DNA of 64,000 bases from Granulicella mallensis MP5ACTX8 (GCF_000178955.2 NC_016631.1:1-64000); one strand, 5' to 3'; counted from the first letter of the stretch, positions 25,953 to 33,971 are shown. Numbers and translations are program-made. Notes: generated by a model not told the origin, from the sequence alone.

Positions 25953-26055
25953 TAGCAGTGCACGCGACCAGCAACGGGCGATCCGTAGAGTACTTATGTA
26001 ACCCCTCGGGCCCCGCAACAGTCCTATATCTGTACAACGACCCACGGAGGTCTCC

Positions 26056-26739
26056 ATGTCCCGCTTCAACCTGCTGCGAAACTCGATGCTCGCTGTTCTG
26101 CTGGCTCTTTCACTCTGCGCTGGATGCAAGGCGGCCGACAGGCCCCCTGTTCCCGCTCCCACCACTGACGTTGCTCTCGCGACTACCGCAGGAAAGCAGA
26201 AGGCCATCTTTGCGGGCGGCTGCTTCTGGGGCACGCAGACCGTCTTTGAGCATGTGCGCGGCGTGCTGGCTACGACCGCCGGTTATGCGGGCGGCTCGGC
26301 CTCGACGGCAACCTACGACCAGGTAACGACGGAGACCACCGGCCATGCTGAATCCGTCGAGGTCGTCTACGACCCCTCGAAGATCACCTATGGCCGGCTG
26401 TTGCAGCTCTTCTTCTCGGTGGTGCATGATCCGACGCAGCTTAATCGCCAGGGGCCGGATGTAGGAACGTCCTACCGGTCGGCGATCTTCACGCTGAACG
26501 ACGATCAGCGCCGCATCAGCCTGGCCTACATCGCGCAGCTCAACGCCGGGAAGATCTTCCCCAAGCCGATTGTGACGGAGGTTACGCCCTCGAAGGGCTT
26601 CTACCGCGGTGAGGACTACCACCAGGACTACGCGCTCAACAACCCGAACAACCCCTACATCCTGGTCTGCGACCGTCCCAAGCTCGAGGCTCTGAAGAAG
26701 GAGTTTCCCGAGCTGTACGTGCCTTACAAGGGCAAGTAA
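26056..26739 (+). CDS. msrA: Peptide methionine-S-sulfoxide reductase, exported
   Basis: Repairs oxidised methionine (S-epimer) in proteins. The 227-residue protein has an N-terminal signal with a possible lipobox (LCAGC, cysteine about residue 24), so it may be a periplasmic lipoprotein. The catalytic motif GGCFWG follows (about 56-61), then GYAGG, HDPTQLNRQGPDVGTSYRS and EDYHQDYALNNP, all typical of MsrA. GGAGG lies five bases before the ATG. It is a single gene between a repeat gap and a family E element. Confidence 0.94.
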   Translation: MSRFNLLRNSMLAVLLALSLCAGCKAADRPPVPAPTTDVALATTAGKQKAIFAGGCFWGTQTVFEHVRGVLATTAGYAGGSASTATYDQVTTETTGHAESVEVVYDPSKITYGRLLQLFFSVVHDPTQLNRQGPDVGTSYRSAIFTLNDDQRRISLAYIAQLNAGKIFPKPIVTEVTPSKGFYRGEDYHQDYALNNPNNPYILVCDRPKLEALKKEFPELYVPYKGK

Positions 26740-26777
26740 TCAGATGGACGATGCTCATTTGAAATAGATGAGAGAGC

Positions 26778-26993
26778 AAGCACGAAACTAAGCCCGAAGG
26801 GGCGACGCTATACCAGCCCAGGGCGTAGCCCTGGGTAGAAGGCATCACGAAGAGCAGAGGGCTCAAGGCCCGACCTATCGGTAATACCACGATAGGTCGG
26901 ACCTTCAGCCCTCTCTTTCTTGCTATGCACAAAACCCAGGGCTACGCCCTGGGCTGGTATGGCGTCGCCCCTTCGGGGCTTAGATTTGTGCCT
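26778..26993. repeat. Large palindromic repeat, family E (copy 2)
   Basis: Outer arms CACGAAACTAAGCCCGAAGG (left) and CCTTCGGGGCTTAGATTTGTGC (right) pair. So do CCAGCCCAGGGCGTAGCCCTGGGT with ACCCAGGGCTACGCCCTGGGCTGG, and an inner stem GGCCCGACCTATCG. The fold matches copy 1 at 7.1 kb although many stem bases differ in compensating pairs. It fills most of the 26740-27107 gap; the remainder shows nothing recognisable. Confidence 0.82.
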
Positions 26994-27107
26994 ATGTTGG
27001 ATGAGTATGCTCTATAAGAACTTGCTCGCAACGTTAATTCACTTGTTTCTTCGGCAGCTTCCACGTAGGTTTAGGTGTCATTCATCCTTCACGTTAAGGC
27101 TCTTCCT

Positions 27108-27716
27108 ATGCGGCGTCTGCTTGTGTCTTCTCTTGTAGTTCTTTCCGCCGTTGGCGGTCGTGCCGTTGGACAACAAACCACTGTTCCGGCAGCTTCAGTA
27201 CCAGTAGCTTCAGCAATAAGCTCCCCTGTTGCCCCTGTGGCAGCACCGGTTCGAGTAGCAGACCCTACAGCTCCTGACGCCTCGGGCAGGTACATGCTTC
27301 GCGAGGGCGAAGATGTGAATCTACAGTTTGCGCAGGACCTGAGTTCCAAGACCTCATCCGAAGGCGACCCGGTAACACTGATTCTCGCCGACGACCTGAA
27401 GGTGGGCAACGTGGTGGTGGCGAAGGCCGGCGCGAAGGCGTTTGGCGAGGTAACCAAGGCGGAGAAGTCGGGCATGATGGGCAAGGCCGGCGAACTGAAT
27501 CTGCGGCTCGATTACATGAAGGTAGGCGATACCAAGATCAGATTGCGCGGCACCAAGGGTAAAGAAGGTGAGAGCGGAACGACCAGCGCCGTCGTTCTGA
27601 CGGTGCTCTTCGGGCCGATCGGCCTGATCAAACACGGCAAGAATGTAGAGATCAAGAAGGGCCAGGCATTGCACGCCTACATCGGAGATGATGTTGCGGT
27701 GTTTCCGGCGAGCTAA
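27108..27716 (+). CDS. Secreted protein of unknown function
   Basis: A roughly 202-residue protein with a signal peptide (MRRLLVSSLVVLSAVGGRAVG), an Ala/Pro/Val-rich linker (about 25-55), and a beta-rich domain (GEDVNLQFAQDLSSKTSSEG through AYIGDDVAVF). It contains a GKNVEIKKGQALHAY segment also seen in outer-surface and LPS-associated secreted proteins of Acidobacteriota. I do not recognise a defined family or catalytic motif. The ATG at 27108 is preferred over one 33 bases upstream because it gives a clean signal peptide and has AAGG upstream. Confidence 0.7.
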   Translation: MRRLLVSSLVVLSAVGGRAVGQQTTVPAASVPVASAISSPVAPVAAPVRVADPTAPDASGRYMLREGEDVNLQFAQDLSSKTSSEGDPVTLILADDLKVGNVVVAKAGAKAFGEVTKAEKSGMMGKAGELNLRLDYMKVGDTKIRLRGTKGKEGESGTTSAVVLTVLFGPIGLIKHGKNVEIKKGQALHAYIGDDVAVFPAS

Positions 27717-27747
27717 AACTGGCTCAAGGCAATAAGCCGTAAAGCTG

Positions 27748-27808
27748 AAAAGGCCGAAGACTGCGGCGAGGGTTTGTTTCCTCTCTCCGCGGTCTTCGGC
27801 CTTCTTTC
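27748..27808. terminator. Bidirectional terminator
   Basis: AAGGCCGAAGACTGCGG and CCGCGGTCTTCGGCCTT form a long stem with a T-rich loop and TTCTTTCG following, between a + strand gene ending at 27716 and a - strand gene ending at 27824. Confidence 0.8.
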
Positions 27809-27823
27809 GTGCAGGAGTTTCAG

Positions 27824-28018
27824 TTACTGCTTGCTGACAGACTTGGAGTGCGCATCGGCGGAGTGCTTGTGAGCCTCTGTCGAGTGCTCATGGGCCTTCT
27901 CCGAGTGCTCGTGAGCGGCCTTGTGATCGCCGCTTTCGTGGTGTTCCGCTGCCGCGTGGTGGGCCTTGGCCGCGTGCTCATGGTGTTCTGCTGCCTTCTT
28001 GTGCGCTTCGTGTGCCAT
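27824..28018 (-). CDS. Small His/Ala/Glu-rich helical repeat protein
   Basis: A 64-residue protein made of degenerate heptad-like units of the type AAEHHEHAAKAHH and EHSEKAHEHSTEAHKHSADAH, with 17 histidines by eye. It is predicted to be entirely helical with no signal peptide. AGGAGG ten bases before the ATG and the flanking terminators indicate a real gene despite the low complexity. It might bind or buffer metal ions through the histidine faces, but no direct evidence supports this. Similar short His/Ala-rich proteins occur in other bacteria without a known function. Confidence 0.72.
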   Translation of the reverse strand: MAHEAHKKAAEHHEHAAKAHHAAAEHHESGDHKAAHEHSEKAHEHSTEAHKHSADAHSKSVSKQ

Positions 28019-28138
28019 GGTGTGAATCCTCCTGGGACCTCTGGAGAGTTGCCCCAGACCGTCTGAGTCGGATGCCCGGACCGGGGTTGTGCTGCCGGGC
28101 GAACGTTCACCGAGGATTCACTGCCTGTTCGCAAACGC

Positions 28139-28182
28139 AGAAAACCCCTCTTCTCGGGATTGCTAAGAAGAGGGGTTTTCAG
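28139..28182. terminator. Terminator after the FecR-like gene
   Basis: AAAACCCCTCTTCT and AGAAGAGGGGTTTT form a perfect 14-bp stem around an 11-base loop, about 30 bases past the stop of the minus-strand gene. The flanking A and T runs suit termination in both directions. Confidence 0.88.
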
Positions 28183-28211
28183 GAAGTGACTGGATCTGGA
28201 GCGTTCAGGGA

Positions 28212-29120
28212 TTAGCGATGACCGCCGCCACCACCACCGTGGAAGCCTCCGCCTCCACCGCCGCCATGGAAGCCGCCGCCACCGTAGCCGCCGTGGAATC
28301 CACCGCCGTAGCCGTAGCCACCACGGTATCCATAGCCGCCTCGGAAGCCGTAACCACCGTAGAAGCCATAGCCGAAGCCGTAGTACGGATAGCCCCAGCC
28401 CCAGTAATCATAGGGTCCAAAGCCGTAGCCATAGCCGTAGTAGGGGTAGCCGCCATAGCCATAGTCGCCACCATCGTCGCTACGATAGCGAGCGTAGTTA
28501 GGTACCGGCAGCAGGTCGGCGCGAGCCTGGTTGGGATCGTTTTCGACCGAGCGGATGGGCTGTGAGCCGAAGGAGACCTCGTGGTTCTCCTTCACCTTGA
28601 CGCCCTTGTCGGTGGCGTTGGTCTGGTGGGAGTAGGCGCGGGCTTCACCCTTGAAGACGCGGACGGTGTTGGTGTCGGCGTTGAAGGTGTAGATGCCGTC
28701 CTTTACCAGCGCGGTCTGTCCGCCCGGCAGGTCGACGAGGATCTGGGCGCTGTCCGCGGGGTGGAAGACGCTGACGTTGGCGAGACCATGCTCCAGACGG
28801 AGCTCGGTGCCGCTGGCGTCGGCCGAGATGGTACGAACGGCGGTATTGGGTCCGACACGAACCAGAACGCCGGGCATGACGCGGGCGCTGGCGGTGCCGT
28901 CGGTGGTCTCAAGGGATTGGCCGCTGCCCAGGTTGTGGGCGCGGAAACCGTTGGGGACCGTGCGCTGGATGGGAGCCGCCTGGTTCTGCATGTAATTGGT
29001 AGGGGGTGGTGCAGGAGCACTATCGGGGTCAGCCGTACCCGTATTCTGCGCCAGCGACGTGGCGGCAGATGCGGAGAGCATCGCCAGGGCAAGCAGGAGA
29101 GTTGAGGACCTTTGCATCAT
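28212..29120 (-). CDS. Secreted FecR-domain protein with Gly/Tyr-rich tail
   Basis: A 302-residue protein with a signal peptide (to about residue 25, ending SLAQ). A FecR-type beta domain follows (about 55-190: GVLVRVGPNTAVR, ELRLEHGLANVSV, GIYTFNADTNTVRVFKGEA). After a linker comes a tail of about 95 residues almost entirely Gly, Tyr, Phe and His (YGYGGYPYYGYGYG, GGGGFHGGGGGG). The FecR domain suggests sensing or a structural surface role, and the tail resembles adhesive or phase-separating low-complexity regions. Start: AGAGG five bases before the ATG. The function is unknown. Confidence 0.75.
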   Translation of the reverse strand: MMQRSSTLLLALAMLSASAATSLAQNTGTADPDSAPAPPPTNYMQNQAAPIQRTVPNGFRAHNLGSGQSLETTDGTASARVMPGVLVRVGPNTAVRTISADASGTELRLEHGLANVSVFHPADSAQILVDLPGGQTALVKDGIYTFNADTNTVRVFKGEARAYSHQTNATDKGVKVKENHEVSFGSQPIRSVENDPNQARADLLPVPNYARYRSDDGGDYGYGGYPYYGYGYGFGPYDYWGWGYPYYGFGYGFYGGYGFRGGYGYRGGYGYGGGFHGGYGGGGFHGGGGGGGFHGGGGGGHR

Positions 29121-29242
29121 AAAAACCTCTACTGAGTTAGATGCGGATTGGTTAAAAATGTTTCGGTACGCGCTGTTGCGGGTGCAGTATGGTTTGTCAT
29201 TTGTTTGTCTATCGCGAGTGTTTTGTCGACTTTCCTACAAAA

Positions 29243-29414
29243 TTGTCATCTCGACCGGAGGCGGCGTTCTTTGCCGCCGTCCATTCGACTTCGCTCAGGA
29301 CGGAGAGACCTGCAGTTTGCTCATGCGGGCGATAGTGCCTCCATGGGCAAACTGCAGGTCTCTCCGCTACGTATGACATAAAGCCGTCATGCTCCGGTCG
29401 AGATGACAGCATTG
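29243..29414. repeat. Palindromic repeat, family D (copy 2)
   Basis: TTGTCATCTCGACCGGAGGC at the left end is mirrored by GCTCCGGTCGAGATGACAGC at the right, and CGGAGAGACCTGCAGTTTGC by GCAAACTGCAGGTCTCTCCG inside. The centre is the same as in copy 1. It fills most of the 29121-29530 gap; otherwise only a probable promoter for the 29531 gene could lie there. Confidence 0.8.
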
Positions 29415-29530
29415 GGGGAGATCCGAAAAACACCTACTTACCAACCCCAACCGAAAAGCAGTGTCGTCTCTACGACATCAAACCGCGCCACCCAGCCAAC
29501 TTCAACCCGGCGCAAGGTAGGGAGAGTGCC

Positions 29531-30064
29531 ATGAGAGTTCGTCTAGCTGTAAGCTTCTTCATTCTGGGACTGGCCCTTACACCGGCAGGAGCGCAGCAGC
29601 GGGGCGAGGCCACTCCTGCGGCGATGGCCGCGTGTGGCCCGTCGAGTGCCAGCTTTGAGGTGAAGTCCGACAAGTCCCAGCAGCCCGCGCCGCAGGTCCC
29701 TTCCGGCAAGGTCCTGGTGTACCTGTTCGAGAACATCGCGAGGGCTCCCCTGAGCGGTGCGCTGGTGAGAGTGGGGGTGGACGGCCAGTGGGTGGGCGCG
29801 ACTCTGAACGAAACCTACCTGACCTTCCTGGTCGATCCCGGCATCCATCATCTGTGCGTGCGGGCCCAGGGAGCGGCTCCGTCTCTGGCGGAAGATGGAA
29901 TAGCCCTGCGCCGGTTGAACGCCCAGCCGGGCGAGACGTATTCCTTCCGCGCCCAGGTCTTGCGCTCGGAGGGCTCCGGCATCACCCTGCTGGACCCGGT
30001 GGACGAAGACCAGGCCCAGTTCCTGCTCCAGACCTCATCCCGGGCGATTTCGCATCCGAAGTAG
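29531..30064 (+). CDS. Secreted protein of unknown function
   Basis: A 177-residue protein with a signal peptide (RLAVSFFILGLALTPAGA), a Gln/Pro-rich linker, and a globular beta domain (GKVLVYLFENIARAPLSGAL through FLLQTSSRA). A DUF2846-like lipoprotein fold is possible, though I cannot confirm the family. GGGAGAG lies six bases before the ATG. The last 179 bases of the gene, from 29886, are duplicated as a decayed fragment at 31642-31819. Confidence 0.72.
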   Translation: MRVRLAVSFFILGLALTPAGAQQRGEATPAAMAACGPSSASFEVKSDKSQQPAPQVPSGKVLVYLFENIARAPLSGALVRVGVDGQWVGATLNETYLTFLVDPGIHHLCVRAQGAAPSLAEDGIALRRLNAQPGETYSFRAQVLRSEGSGITLLDPVDEDQAQFLLQTSSRAISHPK

Positions 30065-30137
30065 CGCGGGCAGGAAGTTGCAATAGGCAGCGTATTGCGG
30101 CGTTATCATAGGGGTGCGCCACCCGGGAGGGCATTGC

Positions 30138-30368
30138 ATGGGAGAACTGAATCGCATCACGCAGAACCCCGCTGTTATGGGCGGCAAGGCCTGCATCCGT
30201 GGAATGCGCGTGACGGTCGGAATGGTAGTAGGGCTGATCGGCTCCGGGCGGAGCGTGGATGAGGTGCTCACAGCGTACCCATACCTTGAACGTGAAGATG
30301 TGCTCCAGGCCCTTCGGTATGCGGCCTGGCTTTCAGAAGCGCGTGAGGTCGTGCTAGCCGAGGCATGA
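30138..30368 (+). CDS. DUF433 antitoxin-like protein
   Basis: A 76-residue protein matching the DUF433 family of predicted antitoxins (ITQNPAVMGGKACIRGMRVTVG, LIGSGRSVDEVLTAYPYLE, DVLQALRYAAWLSE). It is probably a DNA-binding helical fold that neutralises the following toxin. GGGAGGG lies before this ATG, which I prefer to a start eight codons upstream. It overlaps the next gene by four bases (ATGA), the usual arrangement for such pairs. Confidence 0.85.
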   Translation: MGELNRITQNPAVMGGKACIRGMRVTVGMVVGLIGSGRSVDEVLTAYPYLEREDVLQALRYAAWLSEAREVVLAEA

Positions 30369-30739
30369 AGCTGCTTATCGACATGAATATGTCTCGGCTT
30401 TGGGTGGAGATATTGAAAGACGCAGGCTTCGAAGCCGCGCATTGGTCGTCGCTCAGGATGGCGAACGCTCCAGATTCAGAGATTATGGCCTTTGCGAAAG
30501 CAAACGGTTATGTAGTCTTCACGCAGGATTTAGATTTCGGTCTCCTTCTAGCTACGACACTTGGCGAAAGGCCGAGCGTTGTTCAAGTTCGTGCACAGGA
30601 TGTTTTACCGGACACGATCGGCAAACAGGTCATCGAGGCCTTGCAGCAGATGATGACTGAGCTGGCTGAGGGGGCGCTGGTTACCGTCGATCCGAAGAGA
30701 ATGCGACTGCGGGTATTGCCTTTGCGGTCGAGAGACTAA
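30365..30739 (+). CDS. DUF5615 PIN-like toxin
   Basis: A 124-residue PIN-like nuclease-type protein: MKLLIDMNMSRLWVEILKD with an early Asp, DSEIMAFAKANGYVVFTQDLDF with the paired Asp residues that would coordinate metal, and a C-terminal helical region. DUF5615 proteins are usually paired with DUF433 proteins, as here, and are predicted toxins. The four-base overlap with the antitoxin gene implies coupled translation. It opens an accessory stretch that continues to about 33.9 kb. Confidence 0.85.
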   Translation: MKLLIDMNMSRLWVEILKDAGFEAAHWSSLRMANAPDSEIMAFAKANGYVVFTQDLDFGLLLATTLGERPSVVQVRAQDVLPDTIGKQVIEALQQMMTELAEGALVTVDPKRMRLRVLPLRSRD

Positions 30740-30880
30740 AAGCCCTTTTGCTGACGCAGTCGTGCTTCGCCGATAGCTCGCATCTCAGAGTCGAGATGCA
30801 GGGCACTCAGCTGTCACGGGTATATTTTTGAACCGCTCCAATAAACTGGGGGAGCTGACGATCGAATACGGAGTTTTCTA

Positions 30881-31580
30881 ATGAGGAATATCGGATTTTC
30901 AAGCGGCGCTTTGGCGAAGGGTGATTTTCAGGAGGCCTTGAGAATGCTTGCTCCTCACGATCCCCCCTGCCTGGAGCTTTCGGCGCTTCGGATGGAGGAG
31001 GTCGCTCCTCTCGTGGAAGCGTTGCCGACATTGGATCTGGCCCGGTATGCCTATCTGTCGTTTCACGCTCCAGGTCGATTTACAGAAGAAGAAGAAGAGG
31101 AAGGTCTGGCCGATCTTCTGTTTCAGCAAATCCCCACAGCCTGGCCGATCATCATGCACCCCGACGCGATCTTCGACTTCGGGCACTGGCGCGGCGCTTT
31201 GGGAAACATCTGGCCATCGAAAACATGGACCGACGGAAGCCCTGCGGCAGAAACGTAACGGAGCTAAAAGGCATCTTTGCTGAACTCCCAGAAGCCTCGC
31301 TCTGCTTCGACATCGGTCATGCCCGCCAATACGACTCTTCGATGACAGAGGCATTCCTCATCCTTTCAACCTTTGCGGAGCGACTGGTGCATGTGAGCGA
31401 GGTCAACAGCGAAAGCCAGTATGACCCCATCTCTTACGGAGCCAAACTCGCTTTCCAGCAGGTGGCAGAGTTGATCCCGCAGTAGATTCCAATCATCGTT
31501 GATGAGCCGCGTGCCGGAAGACAAGATAGTGAGCGAAATAGAAAGTGCCCGGGAAGCCCTCACCGTGGCAATCAAACGGA
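30881..31580 (+). pseudogene. Decayed TIM-barrel (sugar isomerase/epimerase-like) gene
   Basis: The first 100 codons encode a protein resembling xylose-isomerase-type TIM barrels (MRNIGFSSGALAKGDF, YAYLSFHAPGRF). The reading frame is lost near 31185-31195, where FGHWR.. continues in another frame as FGKHLAIENMDRRKPCG, and CFDIGHARQYDSSM follows. A stop at 31483-31485 interrupts IPIIVDE, and past it a further frame change restores SRVPEDKIVSEIESAREAL. So there are at least two frameshifts and one stop. It is a pseudogene unless sequencing errors are clustered here. Confidence 0.78.
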
Positions 31581-31641
31581 ACGATCAAGAGGCCGATGGG
31601 ATGTCTAAATCCATTTTGGGGACGCTTCAGGCAGCCTGAAG

Positions 31642-31819
31642 TGGCGGAAGATGGAATCGCCCTGCGCCGGTTGAACGCCCAGCCGGGCAAGACGTATTAC
31701 TTCCGCGCCCAGGTCTTGCGGTCGGAGGGCTCCGGCATCACCCTGCTGGACACGGTGGACGAAGAACAGGCCCAGTTCCTGCTCCAGACGTCAACCCGGC
31801 CATTTCGCACCCGAAGTAG
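31642..31819 (+). pseudogene. Duplicated 3' fragment of the 29531 gene
   Basis: These 178 bases match the last 179 of the secreted-protein gene (29886-30064), with about ten substitutions and one single-base deletion by eye. The deletion, near 31800, breaks the original reading frame just before its stop. The match starts abruptly at TGGCGGAAGATGGAAT and ends at the original stop codon. The two copies are direct repeats bracketing the toxin-antitoxin pair and the broken TIM-barrel gene. Confidence 0.82.
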
Positions 31820-32020
31820 GGAAGCTGAATTCCGCAGACTTTAGACAGATGCATTACTCATGGCCGATGATCAACACCTCAAGCAGGGATGCCGGTTGGC
31901 GCACTCTTGCCCTCAACGATTTGGGTGGCAAGGAACCCGTGGCCACCCACTCATGTGCAAAGGACGTGCATGAATGGCACCCAGCAAATTGGATTGTGAG
32001 TCCAACGAAGCGATCCCACA

Positions 32021-32043
32021 TATACTGAGCTCTAAGGAATGGT
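32021..32043 (+). promoter_or_regulatory. Possible -10 box and ribosome site before the restriction gene
   Basis: TATACT at 32021-32026 resembles a -10 element and AAGGA lies six bases before the ATG at 32044. I see no convincing -35, and a -10 this close to the ATG would leave a very short leader. Confidence 0.3.
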
Positions 32044-32958
32044 ATGCCGACAGTCATCTCCGAAAAAGCAATTCAAACCCGAAAATACTGGATCAATGAA
32101 ATTAAAAAGCTGAGCGGCGACTTTGGCGCGGATTCGACTCGTCTATTTAGCGAGCTCGAGTCAGAACTTGAGGTATCGGGTGGTCAGGGTCTCAGAAGCC
32201 ATCTACGACTCTGTGGAGCCATTCCTGAAACCTACAACCATGATTCCAGTGAAGAGAAGTTGTATTCAAAGTACACTGACATATTAGCTAGTTTGGCGTT
32301 TACTCATCTTGGGGTTCGCTCTGTTGTTTTGGTGGAGCGTGGAGACGCTGCTGATGTTGAGTGTTTCGCCGATGACTATGAGTTTGTAGCCGATGCGAAG
32401 GCATTCCGTTTGAGCCGTACGGCTAAGAATGCGAAAGACTTTAAAGTCCCTTCCATGCATAAGTGGAAGTACCACCGTCAGCATGCAATGGTTATCTGCC
32501 CTTTGTATCAAATGCCCTCCAACTCAAGTCAGATATATCGACAAGCAATTAGTGATGACGTCTGTATCCTCTCTTTCTCCCATCTGTCGCTATTAACCGC
32601 ATTCGCCGAAATCGCTTCACCAAACGAGGCAAGGCGGCTTTTAAAGCAGATCTTCAAGGTGATAGCAACTCTTCACCCTTCAAAGGATGCAAGCGCTTAC
32701 TGGAGGGCCATAAACACGACGTTTCTTGATTTCGACGATCGTCTCAAGGATCTCTGGCGCGAGGAAAAGTTGGCATTCGTTGAAGCACTAGCAGACGCTA
32801 AGCAGGAAGCGTTAGCTTGTCTTTCCACCGAGCGCAGTCGAATTCTCAGGATGACTCATGCTGAAGCAATCCAGGCACTTGTTAAATTTCGCAAATTAGA
32901 CGCCAGAGAGAAATTGATTAAGTCATTTTCAGACAATGGCTTAATGGAGATAGCATGA
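32044..32958 (+). CDS. HindIII-like type II restriction endonuclease
   Basis: A 304-residue protein that I align by memory to R.HindIII. The strongest shared stretch is VADAKAFRLSRTAKN followed by KDFKV, which differs from HindIII only in a few residues. The upstream VERGDAADVECF corresponds to a GDV-type catalytic region, giving the acidic residues and the DAK lysine of a PD-(D/E)xK site (about residues 107-125). By homology the expected target is AAGCTT, but this is untested. It overlaps the methyltransferase start by four bases and lies in sequence with visibly lower GC than its neighbours. Confidence 0.85.
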   Translation: MPTVISEKAIQTRKYWINEIKKLSGDFGADSTRLFSELESELEVSGGQGLRSHLRLCGAIPETYNHDSSEEKLYSKYTDILASLAFTHLGVRSVVLVERGDAADVECFADDYEFVADAKAFRLSRTAKNAKDFKVPSMHKWKYHRQHAMVICPLYQMPSNSSQIYRQAISDDVCILSFSHLSLLTAFAEIASPNEARRLLKQIFKVIATLHPSKDASAYWRAINTTFLDFDDRLKDLWREEKLAFVEALADAKQEALACLSTERSRILRMTHAEAIQALVKFRKLDAREKLIKSFSDNGLMEIA

Positions 32959-33872
32959 GCGTAACGTATAACACCATACTTGAGGGTGACTCGGTTTCTC
33001 TTTTAAAGGGAGTACATGATTCCAGTATCGATCTGATTTTGAGTGACATACCTTACGGGATTGGGGCCGATGACTGGGATGTGTTACATGACAATACTAA
33101 TTCTGCCTATCTAGGCTCTAGTCCTGCGCAGGACAAGGCTGGGGCGATTTTTAAGAAGAGGGGAAAACCTCTGAATGGATGGTCGGAGGCAGATCGTGCA
33201 ATCCCGAAACAATACTACGACTGGTGTCTGACATGGGCTCCTGATTGGTTGAGGGTTTTGAAACCGGGTGGGTCAGCGATTGTCTTTGCTGGAAGGCGTC
33301 TCTCACATCGCTGCGTTGCGGCTATGGAAGATTCCGGCTTTACATATAAAGACATGCTTGGTTGGCTTCGAGATCGTGCAGCTCACCGCGCACAGCGCTT
33401 GAGTGTAGTGTTTGAGCGTCGCGGGGACTTTGATAACCGAGACAAGTGGGAGGGGTGGAAGGTTGGGAATCTAAGACCTACTTTCGAGCCCATTCTGTGG
33501 TTTGTTAAGCCGTATCCTATCGGCAAGACCATTGCTGATAACGTGCTTAACCATGGCCTCGGTGCGTTCAACGAGCGAGCCTTGCTCAGATACCAAAGTC
33601 AGCCTAATAACGTGATTGTCTGCGGTATGGAATCAGGTGAAGGTGGACTACATCCGACGCAAAAGCCTGTGCGACTAATGCGAGCCTTAATAGAGCTAAC
33701 CACGATAGAAGGCCAACTAGTTCTCGACCCATTTTGCGGGAGCGGCTCTACATTGGTTGCAGCACAAGCGAGTAATCGTCAATTTCTGGGTTTTGAGCAG
33801 GACGCCCATTTTTGCGAGATCGCGCGCGAAAGACTCGACGACGTTCCTTTATTCAGAGATGCGATAGCGTAA
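32955..33872 (+). CDS. Beta-class DNA methyltransferase of the HindIII-like system
   Basis: A 305-residue SAM-dependent methyltransferase, the protective partner of the overlapping endonuclease. The catalytic motif comes first (ILSDIPYGIGADDWD, DIPY in place of DPPY, about residues 31-42). The target-recognition region follows, then the SAM-binding region near the end (LVLDPFCGSGSTLVAA, about 254-269), an order typical of the beta group. Expected chemistry is N6-adenine methylation, matching the HindIII methylase. A strong hairpin follows the gene, so the pair is a compact two-gene operon. Confidence 0.88.
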   Translation: MSVTYNTILEGDSVSLLKGVHDSSIDLILSDIPYGIGADDWDVLHDNTNSAYLGSSPAQDKAGAIFKKRGKPLNGWSEADRAIPKQYYDWCLTWAPDWLRVLKPGGSAIVFAGRRLSHRCVAAMEDSGFTYKDMLGWLRDRAAHRAQRLSVVFERRGDFDNRDKWEGWKVGNLRPTFEPILWFVKPYPIGKTIADNVLNHGLGAFNERALLRYQSQPNNVIVCGMESGEGGLHPTQKPVRLMRALIELTTIEGQLVLDPFCGSGSTLVAAQASNRQFLGFEQDAHFCEIARERLDDVPLFRDAIA

Positions 33873-33893
33873 TCGTAATATTGCTGCTATTAC

Positions 33894-33927
33894 GAAAGGG
33901 CGCGAGCTTTAGCTCGCGCCCTTCTTG
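33894..33927. terminator. Terminator between the methyltransferase gene and gyrA
   Basis: AAGGGCGCGAGCT and AGCTCGCGCCCTT form a perfect 13-bp stem with a TT loop (33896-33923), followed by CTTGAAG. It lies between convergent genes and may serve both. Confidence 0.85.
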
Positions 33928-33971
33928 AAGCAGATTCCCTGCGGGAATGACAGAAAGAAAAACAAAGACGA

